In this document: positions 26,721 to 34,827 of the stretch, in pieces
How the letters are laid out: every line of letters begins with the position of its first letter
Position numbering within the stretch: the first letter of the stretch is position 1
Origin: Pseudomonas sp. A-RE-19
Lineage (GTDB): Bacteria; Pseudomonadota; Gammaproteobacteria; Pseudomonadales; Pseudomonadaceae
Length of the DNA stretch: 64,000 nt
NCBI RefSeq assembly: GCF_019956555.1
Contig: NZ_JAHBDQ010000072.1
Location: forward strand, 148,165-212,164
Reading direction: 5' to 3'
Notes under the pieces: generated by a model
What the model saw: the letters and a program-made list of their open reading frames with translations, nothing else
Told to the model about the DNA's origin: nothing
Database searches by the model: none
Translations under genes and position numbers: made by a program

Positions 26721-27424
26721 GGTTTTTGCCTCGCACAGGCCTCGATCAACGCCCGGACCAACGGCGGCAAAATGCCCATGAGCGCGGCGCGTTCCGGTTG
26801 GAACAGCGTCGCGACGAAGAACGGATGACCCTTTAGCTCCACCGCCCGCATATCCCCCGCTGAATCGTGGCCAACGGCGTGCAACTGTTGCTTCAGGAGC
26901 TCCCGTTCAAACTCGGGATTCACGCCATAACGGCAGTGATATCCCTCACGAATCTCCGCGCTTTCGTACGCCTTGGCGATCAACGAGCCTTCAACCAAGT
27001 GAATGCTGTCGACCGCCTCCACCAGCGAACAGGTCAGCGGCGTGAGTAACGCCCGCGTCGCCTCGGGCGAGGTCTCGCCGTGTTCGGCATCTTCCCAACC
27101 CAGAACATTGCGGGCAAATTCGAGTACCGCGTGCTGAAAGCCGCCACAAGTGCCGAGGAACGGTCGCTGCTGCTCACGCGCAAAACGAATCGCCCGTAGC
27201 GCGCCGTCCATGTCGCGATAAGGGCTGCCGGGTACGCACCAGAAGCCATCGAAGTCATCCAGTGGCGTCTCGGCGTTGATGCTGTCGGTGGCCAGCCATT
27301 GAAACTGTATGTCCTTGCCTGAGTGTTCGGCGGCCATGCCGAGGGCGACGGGAATGGCTTGGTGGGCGGTGACCTGAGGGTCGTGATCGCCGATCAGGGC
27401 AATGCGGATGGCGCTGGTTTCCAT
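26717..27424 (-). CDS. Class I glutamine amidotransferase-like protein (CTP synthase C-terminal-related)
   Basis: A 235-residue stand-alone amidotransferase-fold protein. RIALIGDHDPQVTAHQAIPV is the N-terminal Rossmann strand region, DGFWCVPGSPYRDMDGALRA is the oxyanion-side motif, and PFLGTCGGFQHAVLEFARNV contains the nucleophile Cys in GTCGGFQ. The His-Glu end of the triad is less obvious (KGHPFFVATLFQPE fits as the H-P-x-x-x-A/Q-F-x-P-E block). Some relatives carry selenocysteine at the nucleophile; here it is an ordinary Cys codon. It forms an operon with the ABM gene and is divergent from a LysR gene. Confidence 0.83.
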   Translation of the reverse strand: METSAIRIALIGDHDPQVTAHQAIPVALGMAAEHSGKDIQFQWLATDSINAETPLDDFDGFWCVPGSPYRDMDGALRAIRFAREQQRPFLGTCGGFQHAVLEFARNVLGWEDAEHGETSPEATRALLTPLTCSLVEAVDSIHLVEGSLIAKAYESAEIREGYHCRYGVNPEFERELLKQQLHAVGHDSAGDMRAVELKGHPFFVATLFQPERAALMGILPPLVRALIEACARQKP

Positions 27425-27464
27425 GAGTGATCTCGACGCTTGTTGATTCCTGGCCCCCACTATA

Positions 27465-27483
27465 GATTGGCGTTCACGCAATC
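27465..27483. promoter_or_regulatory. Putative LysR-type operator
   Basis: GATTG-N9-CAATC, an interrupted palindrome with the T-N11-A geometry of LysR boxes, in the divergent gap between the amidotransferase and LysR genes. ATTGGCGTT also repeats directly at 27466 and 27487 (21 bp, two helical turns). Confidence 0.5.
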
Positions 27484-27502
27484 AATATTGGCGTTATCCC
27501 AA

Positions 27503-28381
27503 GTGATCAATGCAGCGACGCACTATCGATTGGACTACCCGGACCTGTCCCTGATCCTCGCCCTGGTGCGTGGCGGATCTCTGGCGCGGGCATCGGCGTT
27601 GTTGAAAGTCGACGTCTCGACGGTGTTCAGAGCCGTCCGCCGACTGGAAGCCGCGCTGGGCCAGCAACTGTTCGAAAAGAGCCGCGCCGGTTACCTGCCG
27701 ACCACTCTGGCGCAGACGCTGGCCGAGCAGGCTGAACGCGCCGAACAAGCGCTGGAGGCGGCGCGCATTGGCGTGGAGCAGGGCGGTGAAATCATCAGCG
27801 GCACGGTGCGCCTGACGTGCACCGATTCAGTCCTGCAAAGTGTGTTGTTGCCGGCGCTGGCGCGGTTCATGCCGTCCTATCCGGCGCTGACCATTGAACT
27901 GTGCACCTCCAACGACTTCGCCAACCTCAGCCGCCGCGATGCCGACATCGCCTTGCGGCTGACCCGCACGCCCCCCGAACATTTGGTGGGTCGGCGTCTG
28001 GCGGATATTTCCTACCGGGTCTGTGCCAGCACGGCGTATCTGCAATCAGTCGATTCCCACGACCTGGCCGCTTTGACCTGGATTGCCCCGGACGACTTTC
28101 TGCCTGATCACCCCACCGTCGCATGGCGGCGTCAGCAGTTGCCCGGTGTGACACCCGGTTATCGCTGCAACAGCATGTTGTCGGTGACTGAGTTAGTGCG
28201 CGCCGGGCTGGGTGTCGCGGCGTTGCCGGACTTCCTCATCGGTGAAGGCCTGCAACCATTGACCGAGCCTTTGCACGGTTACGACACCGCACTGTGGTTG
28301 CTGACCCGCCCGGACTGCCGTGCGTTGCGCTCGGTGGTGACGTTGTTCGATGAGTTGGGGCGGGCGCTGAAGTGGCCTTGA
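27503..28381 (+). CDS. LysR family transcriptional regulator
   Basis: A 292-residue LysR-type regulator. The HTH reads GGSLARASALLKVDVSTVFR AVRRLE-type, followed by LGQQLFEKS, and the effector domain begins near GTVRLTCTDSVLQSVLLPAL. No ATG fits the N-terminus: GTG at 27503 gives the usual ten or so residues before the HTH, while a TTG at 27440 is the alternative. It is divergent from the amidotransferase/ABM operon, its probable target, with a palindrome between them. Confidence 0.82.
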   Translation: MINAATHYRLDYPDLSLILALVRGGSLARASALLKVDVSTVFRAVRRLEAALGQQLFEKSRAGYLPTTLAQTLAEQAERAEQALEAARIGVEQGGEIISGTVRLTCTDSVLQSVLLPALARFMPSYPALTIELCTSNDFANLSRRDADIALRLTRTPPEHLVGRRLADISYRVCASTAYLQSVDSHDLAALTWIAPDDFLPDHPTVAWRRQQLPGVTPGYRCNSMLSVTELVRAGLGVAALPDFLIGEGLQPLTEPLHGYDTALWLLTRPDCRALRSVVTLFDELGRALKWP

Positions 28382-28387
28382 GTCGGA

Positions 28388-28933
28388 TCACGCCTTCGGC
28401 GGCTCTTTGCCTACGAAGTGTTGATGCATTTCCGAGGTCAGGCTTTCGATGCGCTCGGTCAGGGTCTTGGTGATTTCGGTGAGCCGAGTGTTTTGCTCCA
28501 GCAGTTCCAACAGTTGCGCGGTGTGTCGCGCAGCCTGAGCCTGACGATCGCTGTTGGCCACGGCCAAGGCTTCACGATGTCGCGCATCGGCGTCTGACTG
28601 GGCCTTGTCCCGCGCCGCTTGACGCGTCTGGGCCAGCAGAATCAGCGGCGCGGCATAGGCCGCTTGCAGGCTGAACGCCAGGTTGAGCAGGATGAACGGG
28701 TACACATCAAAATTTGTCACGCCGAACACGTTCAGGCACATCCAGATCACCACAATCAGGGTCTGGGCGCCAAGAAACATCGGTGTGCCGAAGAACCGCG
28801 CAAACGCCTCGGCGCGCAGGGCAAAACGGTCGGTACCGAAAGTGGGTGCCAGATGAGCGTGGGGGCGATGGAAGCGCAGGTGATCGACGGGGCCGGTAGG
28901 TTCTATATTGGTTTCGCGGGTCGGGGTGCTCAT
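28388..28933 (-). CDS. DUF1003 family membrane protein
   Basis: A 181-residue inner membrane protein with two central hydrophobic helices, GAQTLIVVIWMCLNVFGV and PFILLNLAFSLQAAYAAPLI, followed by a long charged coiled coil running to the C-terminus (QTRQAARDKAQSDADARHRE, LEQNTRLTEITKTLTERIES). This is the DUF1003 arrangement; function is unknown. It is convergent with the LysR gene, separated by only six bases. Confidence 0.82.
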   Translation of the reverse strand: MSTPTRETNIEPTGPVDHLRFHRPHAHLAPTFGTDRFALRAEAFARFFGTPMFLGAQTLIVVIWMCLNVFGVTNFDVYPFILLNLAFSLQAAYAAPLILLAQTRQAARDKAQSDADARHREALAVANSDRQAQAARHTAQLLELLEQNTRLTEITKTLTERIESLTSEMHQHFVGKEPPKA

Positions 28934-29072
28934 GGTGCTCTCTGCATGGCGCTGGGACTGAGCACACTATAGCGCCAGCACCAGTTTCATTCTGAAACAC
29001 ATTTAGGTGTTTCTACTCAGAACGACCGGTCAGCGATAAAGCGGCGGACATTGTCATTTCTTGCAGCTCGAC

Positions 29073-29681
29073 TCAGAGCTCATAACAGGCCAGGAACATG
29101 TCCAGCGCCGACTCCACAACGGTGTGCTGCATCTCAGGTGACAAGCCTGGCTGGCCCATGGATACCTGCGGCCAGAACGCAAAGGACTTGAGCAGTCCCT
29201 GGACCTGTTGCGCGGCGAACTCGGGTGCGACCGGTCTCAATAGGCCATCGGCCTGGGCAGCGCGAATCCACACGGTCAGGCCTTCTTCGCGCTCACCCAT
29301 ACGGGCGACCATGTTCTGCGCGCGCTCGGGAGAGTGGATGGTGGCGGCGATCGCCACTCGCGCCAGGTCGAGAAAATTGTCATCGGCCAGCATCTGCAGT
29401 TTCGCCTGCAACATCTGGCGCAACTGATCGCGCAGGGGCAGGTCAGGGCGGTAGGCCGTTTCCTGTTCAGCCGTCACCCGCGCCCACAATTGATTGAGAA
29501 TTTCGGCGAACAACTCTTCCTTGCTCGGGAAGTGGTTGTACACCGTGCGCTTCGATACACCGGCGGTGGCGGCGATCTTGTCCATGCTGGTGATGTCGAA
29601 ACCGTTGGCACGGAATTCGGCAATCGCTGCCTGAATGATGGCTTCGCGTTTACGGTCGGTGAGGCGCTGTGGAGCTGTCAT
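29073..29681 (-). CDS. TetR/AcrR family transcriptional regulator
   Basis: A 202-residue TetR-type repressor. The HTH is MDKIAATAGVSKRTVYNHFP followed by SKEELFAEIL, with a C-terminal ligand domain of the AefR-like kind (QVQGLLKSFAFWPQVSMGQP). It is divergent from the metallo-beta-lactamase-fold gene at 29895. Two related 16-bp palindromes in the shared promoter region are likely operators. Confidence 0.9.
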   Translation of the reverse strand: MTAPQRLTDRKREAIIQAAIAEFRANGFDITSMDKIAATAGVSKRTVYNHFPSKEELFAEILNQLWARVTAEQETAYRPDLPLRDQLRQMLQAKLQMLADDNFLDLARVAIAATIHSPERAQNMVARMGEREEGLTVWIRAAQADGLLRPVAPEFAAQQVQGLLKSFAFWPQVSMGQPGLSPEMQHTVVESALDMFLACYEL

Positions 29682-29712
29682 AAATACGCTTCGAAAGGAA
29701 AAATCGGAGAAT

Positions 29713-29728
29713 TACACTCGGCAGTTTA
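29713..29728. promoter_or_regulatory. Putative TetR operator A
   Basis: TACACTCGGCAGTTTA, an imperfect version of the palindrome at 29760 with the same 16-bp length; it lies 32 bp before the TetR gene start. Confidence 0.5.
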
Positions 29729-29759
29729 CTTGTGATCGGCTTTGATGCAACCTTGAAAC

Positions 29760-29775
29760 TACACTGTGCAGTGTA
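29760..29775. promoter_or_regulatory. Putative TetR operator B
   Basis: TACACTGTGCAGTGTA has perfect seven-base arms TACACTG/CAGTGTA about a TG centre. It lies between the divergent TetR and metallo-hydrolase genes, 47 bp from operator A. Confidence 0.6.
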
Positions 29776-29894
29776 ATGTTTTGTTAATCCTGCCCAGTAA
29801 AATATAGAATCTGCGGCTGATGCGTGCATGCCTTGGCCATTTATCGTCCCAAGCAAGAAATCGCCAATGTGCGGTTTTCTGGAGTCATTCAGTC

Positions 29895-30953
29895 ATGGCC
29901 ACTTCAACTTCCCCAGCGGATAACGCCTCAACGCCTGAAGCGTCTCGACAGGCTCAAGGGCAGTACCGAAACCATGTGCCGGTGCAGCGCGAAGGCTTTC
30001 GCAAAACCATGCGCATCATTTGGAACATGATCTTCCACAAGCCACGGGACACCCGTCCATCCACTCCCGTTCCGGTGCAAACCCTGACCCAGGCAGAGTT
30101 GATCGCCGCGCCCAACCACAGCGTCTATCGCCTCGGCCATTCCACGGTTCTGCTGAAACTGCGAGACAAATTCTGGATCACCGACCCGGTCTTCGCCGAG
30201 CGCGCCTCACCGGTGCAGTGGGCCGGCCCCAAGCGTTTCCACCAACCGCCGATCAGCCTCGAAGACCTGCCGCCGATTGAAGCAGTGATCCTGTCCCACG
30301 ATCACTACGACCACCTCGATTATCAGGCCGTCCTCAAACTGGCGGACAAGACCCAATACTTCCTCACGCCGCTGGGCGTGGGCGACACCCTGATCAAGTG
30401 GGGCATCGACGCCAGTAAAGTGCGCCAACTGGATTGGTGGCAGGGCACCGAGGTCGATGGCCTTCAATTCGTCGCCACCCCTTCGCAGCACTTTTCCGGT
30501 CGTGGCCTGTTCGATGGCAACAGCACCCTTTGGGCGTCGTGGGTGATGATCGACGGCGACACGCGGATCTTCTTCAGTGGCGACAGCGGCTACTTCGACG
30601 GCTTCAAACACATCGGCGAGCAGTACGGCCCGTTTGACCTGACGCTCATGGAAACCGGTGCCTACAACGTCGAGTGGCCTCACGTTCATATGCAGCCCGA
30701 ACAAACCCTGCAAGCGCACCTCGATCTTAAAGGTCGCTGGTTGCTGCCGATCCACAACGGCACCTTCGACCTGTCGATGCACACCTGGTACGAACCTTTC
30801 GACCGTATCCTTGCATTGGCGTGGGAGCGCAGCGTATCCATCACCACTCCGCCCATGGGCGAGGCATTTAATGTGAGGTATCCGCAGCAGGGTCGCGCAT
30901 GGTGGCTGGGGCTGGACGATGCAAGCGATCAGGTGCTGCCTCAGAACGCTTGA
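29895..30953 (+). CDS. Metallo-beta-lactamase-fold hydrolase (NAPE-PLD/UlaG-like)
   Basis: A 352-residue metal-dependent hydrolase. SHDHYDHLD near residue 135 is the H-x-H-x-D-H zinc motif, SGDSGYFDGFKHIGEQYGPF contains the bridging Asp, and LPIHNGTFDLSMHTWYEPFD the last His. The order and length fit the phospholipase D-like NAPE-PLD/RomA group that acts on outer membrane or phospholipid substrates; the substrate here is not determined. GGAGTC at 29881 precedes ATG 29895. It is divergent from a TetR gene with paired operators. Confidence 0.88.
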   Translation: MATSTSPADNASTPEASRQAQGQYRNHVPVQREGFRKTMRIIWNMIFHKPRDTRPSTPVPVQTLTQAELIAAPNHSVYRLGHSTVLLKLRDKFWITDPVFAERASPVQWAGPKRFHQPPISLEDLPPIEAVILSHDHYDHLDYQAVLKLADKTQYFLTPLGVGDTLIKWGIDASKVRQLDWWQGTEVDGLQFVATPSQHFSGRGLFDGNSTLWASWVMIDGDTRIFFSGDSGYFDGFKHIGEQYGPFDLTLMETGAYNVEWPHVHMQPEQTLQAHLDLKGRWLLPIHNGTFDLSMHTWYEPFDRILALAWERSVSITTPPMGEAFNVRYPQQGRAWWLGLDDASDQVLPQNA

Positions 30954-30962
30954 CGGTGTGCT

Positions 30963-30996
30963 GCCGGGCCGCTTGCCAGGATAGCGGCCCGGGCTG
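30963..30996. terminator. GC-rich hairpin after the metallo-hydrolase gene
   Basis: Stem GCCGGGCCGCT/AGCGGCCCGGGC, near perfect, between convergent genes. It has no clear T-run, so it may terminate weakly or simply protect the 3' end. Confidence 0.5.
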
Positions 30997-31006
30997 CGCC
31001 ATTGAG

Positions 31007-31267
31007 CTAATTGCGTTCGCCCACCTGCAGATCCGGGTATTCCGAAATCTTTGCGATGGTTAAATCGCGAAACTTTCCATGGAGTATTTCATCCAGTTCT
31101 TCCAGAGACAGCCCGAGCCTTTGCGCGGCCTGAGCCCTGGTCAACTGACCGGCTTCCAGAAGCAGGCCTATCTTCATGACGTATTCGGCTTTGGCCCGCA
31201 GTTCACCAGCGTCGGCCGAGTTCGTTGTGTCATCGACACCGCAATGACTTTCGTCGTTTTCATTCAT
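31007..31267 (-). CDS. Small XRE-type HTH protein
   Basis: An 86-residue protein whose core KAEYVMKIGLLLEAGQLTRAQAAQRLGLSL and EELDEILHGKFRDLTIAKIS matches the HTH_37-type XRE domain, cut short after the last helix. ATG 31267 has GAGG about ten bases upstream. A GTG at 31282 would overlap the stop of the gene before it (GTGA) and add five residues. It may be an orphan antitoxin or regulator; no toxin gene is adjacent. Confidence 0.72.
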   Translation of the reverse strand: MNENDESHCGVDDTTNSADAGELRAKAEYVMKIGLLLEAGQLTRAQAAQRLGLSLEELDEILHGKFRDLTIAKISEYPDLQVGERN

Positions 31268-31278
31268 TCGCTGAAACC

Positions 31279-31596
31279 TCACTCAACCATCGCATAATCC
31301 GCACGACCCACCGGATCCGGCGTCGACCCCTTCACATTCATCCCTCTGCCCGGCGCAAATCCCGGAAAAAACACCAGACCTTCCGACTCAAACCGATACG
31401 CCAACGCCAGCCGGGTGACATCCAGCACATCACGCTCCGCTTCGAAACGCTGGATGGCATCAACGGAAACCCCGGACGCTTCAGACAACTCTTCGACACT
31501 CCAGCCCAGCATCGCTCGGGCCTGGGCGCAGTGGGCGGGGGTGAACTGGAAGAGGGCGATACGTTCCAGGGTAATTTTCATCGCAAGAGAGGCCAT
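31279..31596 (-). CDS. XRE-type HTH regulator
   Basis: A 105-residue protein with one HTH: TPAHCAQARAMLGWSVEELS followed by EASGVSVDAIQRFEAERDVL, and a C-terminal GLVFFPGFAPGRGMNVKGST tail. This single-domain form resembles regulators found beside prophages and in stand-alone chromosomal copies. GGAG before ATG 31596 supports the start. It is immediately upstream of, and probably cotranscribed with, the second HTH gene. Confidence 0.8.
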   Translation of the reverse strand: MASLAMKITLERIALFQFTPAHCAQARAMLGWSVEELSEASGVSVDAIQRFEAERDVLDVTRLALAYRFESEGLVFFPGFAPGRGMNVKGSTPDPVGRADYAMVE

Positions 31597-31689
31597 GGTG
31601 TTCTCCGGGCTCGAGAGTGCTGATTTAAAATGTACTGTGTTTTTGTACAGTTGTTTTTGGCCCGGATCAAACTCATTTTTTGATTTGTT

Positions 31690-32457
31690 CTATTTCGCCC
31701 CCTCCAACCAGACAGACGGTGCCTGCCCCAGCACACGACGAAACATGGTCGAGAACGCCGCCGGGCTGTCGTAGCCAAAATCCAGGGCAATCCGCGTCAC
31801 CGGCGTGCCCACCGCCAGCCGCGCCAATGCCAGCACCACACAGGCCTGCTGCCGCCATTGGCTGAAACTCAGGCCGGTCTGTTGGCGGAACAGGCGATTG
31901 AACGTACGCAGGCTGACATGCAACTGATCGGCCCATTGTTGCGGCGATTGATGAGCGTTCGGTTGCTGGAGAAACGTCTGACACAAGCCAAGCAGCCGCG
32001 AATCGACAGGCAGCGGAATGTGCAGCGGCAAGTGAGCGCTACGAGCCAGTTCATGCAGCAGCAAATCAATCAACGCACCGTCGCGCCCGGCCTCGTCGTA
32101 CTCCAGCGCAACCTCCACCGCCTCCATCAGCAAATGCCGCATCAACGGCGAAACACTGATCACCTGGCAGCACTCGCCCAGATCAACCGCCCCCGGTTCG
32201 ATATACAAACTGCGCGTGCTCACCCCCAGCATCAACACCTCATGCGCCACCCCCGGCGGAATCCACACCGCCCGTTGCGGCGGCACCACCCAATTGCCGT
32301 CGTGCGTGCTCACCTGCATCACCCCCGTGGCGCCGTACAACAACTGCGCCCGCCGGTGGGTATGACGCGGCAACAGCTGCCCGTCGGGGTAATCCGTGCC
32401 AATGGCCACCACCGGCCGTGGTGTGGCGTCCAGCAGATCAATCGAAACATTGCGCAT
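31690..32457 (-). CDS. AraC family regulator with cupin sensor
   Basis: A 255-residue regulator. The N-terminal cupin is visible as HTHRRAQLLYGATGVMQVST and PQRAVWIPPGVAHEV; the C-terminal double HTH is LHVSLRTFNRLFRQQTGLSF and VTRIALDFGYDSPAAFSTMF. ATG 32457 removes a translated leader of 12 residues. It is divergent from the TauE-type exporter at 32721 with a REP pair between, so regulation of that gene is possible but unproven. Confidence 0.88.
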   Translation of the reverse strand: MRNVSIDLLDATPRPVVAIGTDYPDGQLLPRHTHRRAQLLYGATGVMQVSTHDGNWVVPPQRAVWIPPGVAHEVLMLGVSTRSLYIEPGAVDLGECCQVISVSPLMRHLLMEAVEVALEYDEAGRDGALIDLLLHELARSAHLPLHIPLPVDSRLLGLCQTFLQQPNAHQSPQQWADQLHVSLRTFNRLFRQQTGLSFSQWRQQACVVLALARLAVGTPVTRIALDFGYDSPAAFSTMFRRVLGQAPSVWLEGAK

Positions 32458-32550
32458 CGAGCGGCCTCCAGCGGTTGGCGTAAACGCAAACATTATTGGC
32501 TGACTTGCTGAAGCGGGCCAAGCCCAAATATCAGTAAGTTAAGAGCAATC

Positions 32551-32644
32551 CATGTGGGAGCGGGCTTGCTCGCGAAAGCGGTGTGTCAGGCGACATCAAT
32601 GTTGACTGTGCCGCCGTCTTCGCGAGCAAGCCCGCTCCCACATG
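32551..32644. repeat. REP pair (inverted), TGTGGGAGCGGGC family
   Basis: Arms CATGTGGGAGCGGGCTTGCT and complement. Complementarity extends beyond the REP into AGTAAGTTAAG (left, 32533) and CTTAACTTAC (right), so the whole inverted repeat spans about 32530-32660. Confidence 0.87.
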
Positions 32645-32720
32645 GATACTTAACTTACCGGCGATAGACCAAGCCCCAGCGCTCTATCGTCGGCCACTCT
32701 CAACCAACGGACGATGTGCG

Positions 32721-33539
32721 ATGTTCTTCTACCTCTTGCTGGCACTCTTCGGCTGCATGACCGGCATCACCGCCGTGCTGTTCGGCTTCGGCGGCGGCTT
32801 CGTCGTCGTGCCCTTGCTGTACCGCATGCTCACGGCCAGCCACGGCGCTGACGACCCCATCGGCCAATCGGCGATGCACATCGCCGTGGCCACCTCGACC
32901 TGCGTGATGATCGTCAATGCCCTGATCGCCACCGGAAAACATCACCGCGCCGGTAACCTCATTCGCCATTACGTGTGGCCGTTGGGCGGGTTCATCGGCC
33001 TGGGCGCGATCGTCGGAGCCGTTGCAGCGATGTGGGCGAGCGGCGAGCTGATCCGTTTTGCCTTCATCGCCTACCTCGGCGTGACCATTCTGGACTGCCT
33101 GTTCCGACGCGGTTTTCTCACACAGTCCGACGCCGTAATCCCACGGCGATTGGGCAGGGTAGAAGTGACTGGCGGCGGTGTAGGCATCGGCACCATCGCC
33201 ACGTTTCTCGGCGTGGGCGGCAGCGTCATGACCGTGCCGTTGCTGCGGCGTTGTGGGTTGAGCATGTCTCAGGCGACGTCCATGGCCAATCCGTTGAGTC
33301 TGCCGGTTGCGGTGGCCGGGACGCTGACTTACATGGCCATGGCGGGGGTTGCCGAATTTGATCTGGGGGCGTGGTTTGTCGGTTATGTGGATGTGCTGGC
33401 GTTTGCGGTGCTGACGGCTGGGTCGTTGGTGGGGATTCGGCTGGCTACGCCATGGATCGGGCGGATACCGGATCGGGTGCATGCGCGGGTTTATATAGGT
33501 TTGCTGGTGGTGGTGATGCTGAGTATGGCGATGAAGTGA
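32721..33539 (+). CDS. TauE/SafE family sulfite/sulfonate exporter
   Basis: Inner membrane protein of 272 residues with about eight hydrophobic segments. The repeated family motif is seen as FGFGGGFVVVPLLYRMLTAS near residue 22 and FLGVGGSVMTVPLLRRCGLS near residue 165, one in each half, with AIHVAVATS-like SAMHIAVATSTCVMIVNALI. Substrates of characterised members are sulfite, sulfoacetate or other organosulfonates. The last 200 bases shift to G-rich codons. Confidence 0.87.
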   Translation: MFFYLLLALFGCMTGITAVLFGFGGGFVVVPLLYRMLTASHGADDPIGQSAMHIAVATSTCVMIVNALIATGKHHRAGNLIRHYVWPLGGFIGLGAIVGAVAAMWASGELIRFAFIAYLGVTILDCLFRRGFLTQSDAVIPRRLGRVEVTGGGVGIGTIATFLGVGGSVMTVPLLRRCGLSMSQATSMANPLSLPVAVAGTLTYMAMAGVAEFDLGAWFVGYVDVLAFAVLTAGSLVGIRLATPWIGRIPDRVHARVYIGLLVVVMLSMAMK

Positions 33540-33653
33540 TACGTGCGATGAGGCTCGATTCCCCCCTGCAACCTCGCCATAATCCGTCCTCGTTCAACCT
33601 GCGCCGCATTCAATCTGCCCGGCGCAGCTTCCGACTCATTCAGGGATCGATCA

Positions 33654-34820
33654 ATGCTCAAAGGATTGTTACGTCTGGCACCAGTCGCCGTGCTGTTACT
33701 CATGCTGTGTTCCATTGCTCATGCCGAGGATGGGAGAAGAGTGTTTACCGGCACCCTGGGCAAGATGCCGATCGTGCTGGAACTGAATACTTCTAACGCT
33801 GAAAACATAAGTGGTCGCTATTTCTATCAGAAATACCGCAAGGACCTGGTGCTCAGTGGCATCAAGGATGGAGAGATGCTGGTACTCGATGAGGGTGAAC
33901 AGCGTTACGGAGAGAAAGCACCTCGGCCTCAAATTCATCTGAATATCGAGCCCAATAGATTTTGGGGGGATTGGAGCAACGATGAAGGAAAAACTCTGAA
34001 GATAGAGTTGGTGGAAGCCAAATTGCCGGTAATGCCCGCCGGTACTCTGCCTTACCTAGCCAAACTCCATGAAACCGAGCCGTACGAATATCTGCGCCTT
34101 CAAGGCATGAAGCTCAAACAAGGAAAGACAGAAACGTTCAATGGCTACTCACTGCAATGGTGGAGCGAACCGCAAACAAAGACGACGCTGTTTGAAGTCG
34201 TTTCGGGCTACACCGCCGAGGAGCGTCAGCGGATCAATCAACAGTTGATGGGGCGCTTGTGGCTGGAAGTAGTGGGTTATTACGGATGTCTCGCCGGCGG
34301 TGGCGTGAATTTCTATCACCAAACGATCAAACCGTTGTTGATGACGCCTTCGGTCATCAGCGTGAACATCGGTACTGAGTACAGCTGTGGCGGCCCTTAC
34401 CCGGATCAGAACGATGTGCCGCTCAACCTGGATGCCAAGACCGGCAAGCCTTTAGTACTTGAAGATATTCTTTGGGTGGGAGAGGGGAAACCACTGCATT
34501 ACGAAGAGCTCTACGGTGAAAGCGATCAGTCACCTGACACGTTCACCGCGTTTTCTGCGTACCGCTCCAATGAGTTCGCGCCATGGTTGGTGGCCCAGCT
34601 CAGTAAGCTCTATCCGGATCAAATGACCAGTGATGAAGACTGTGCCTACAGTGATGTCGATCCGTGGCGTTTCCTGTCTTGGCATTTCGCCGAAAACGGC
34701 ATCAAGCTAGAGCCATCATTTCCTCATGTAGCCGCTTCGTGTGGGTATGTTGAATGGAGCGTTCTGCCCTACAACCTCATCAAACAACACCCCGGCGGCG
34801 TAGCGCTGCAACTGCCCTGA
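33654..34820 (+). CDS. Secreted protein of unknown function
   Basis: A 388-residue protein with an N-terminal signal peptide (LAPVAVLLLMLCSIAHA, cleavage near residue 24). The first part is strand-rich with a polar, glycan-like FTGTLGKMPIVLELNTSNAE; the second part contains VNIGTEYSCGGPYPDQNDVP and LNLDAKTGKPLVLEDI, which resembles the DUF3298-like type where a ligand domain is followed by that NxDxxTGKPL turn. Three or more Cys in the C-terminal half could form disulfides in the periplasm. No firm assignment; it begins the accessory region. Confidence 0.7.
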   Translation: MLKGLLRLAPVAVLLLMLCSIAHAEDGRRVFTGTLGKMPIVLELNTSNAENISGRYFYQKYRKDLVLSGIKDGEMLVLDEGEQRYGEKAPRPQIHLNIEPNRFWGDWSNDEGKTLKIELVEAKLPVMPAGTLPYLAKLHETEPYEYLRLQGMKLKQGKTETFNGYSLQWWSEPQTKTTLFEVVSGYTAEERQRINQQLMGRLWLEVVGYYGCLAGGGVNFYHQTIKPLLMTPSVISVNIGTEYSCGGPYPDQNDVPLNLDAKTGKPLVLEDILWVGEGKPLHYEELYGESDQSPDTFTAFSAYRSNEFAPWLVAQLSKLYPDQMTSDEDCAYSDVDPWRFLSWHFAENGIKLEPSFPHVAASCGYVEWSVLPYNLIKQHPGGVALQLP

Positions 34821-34827
34821 GGCGAAT

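Noticed and set aside
30963..30996. GC-rich inverted repeat as an attachment site
   Set aside because: No integrase, direct repeat or tRNA is nearby; a terminator-like or protective hairpin is simpler.
33371..33539. Shift to G-rich codons at the end of the TauE gene as a foreign segment
   Set aside because: The reading frame and membrane pattern continue normally to the stop; the bias is local and common at gene ends here.
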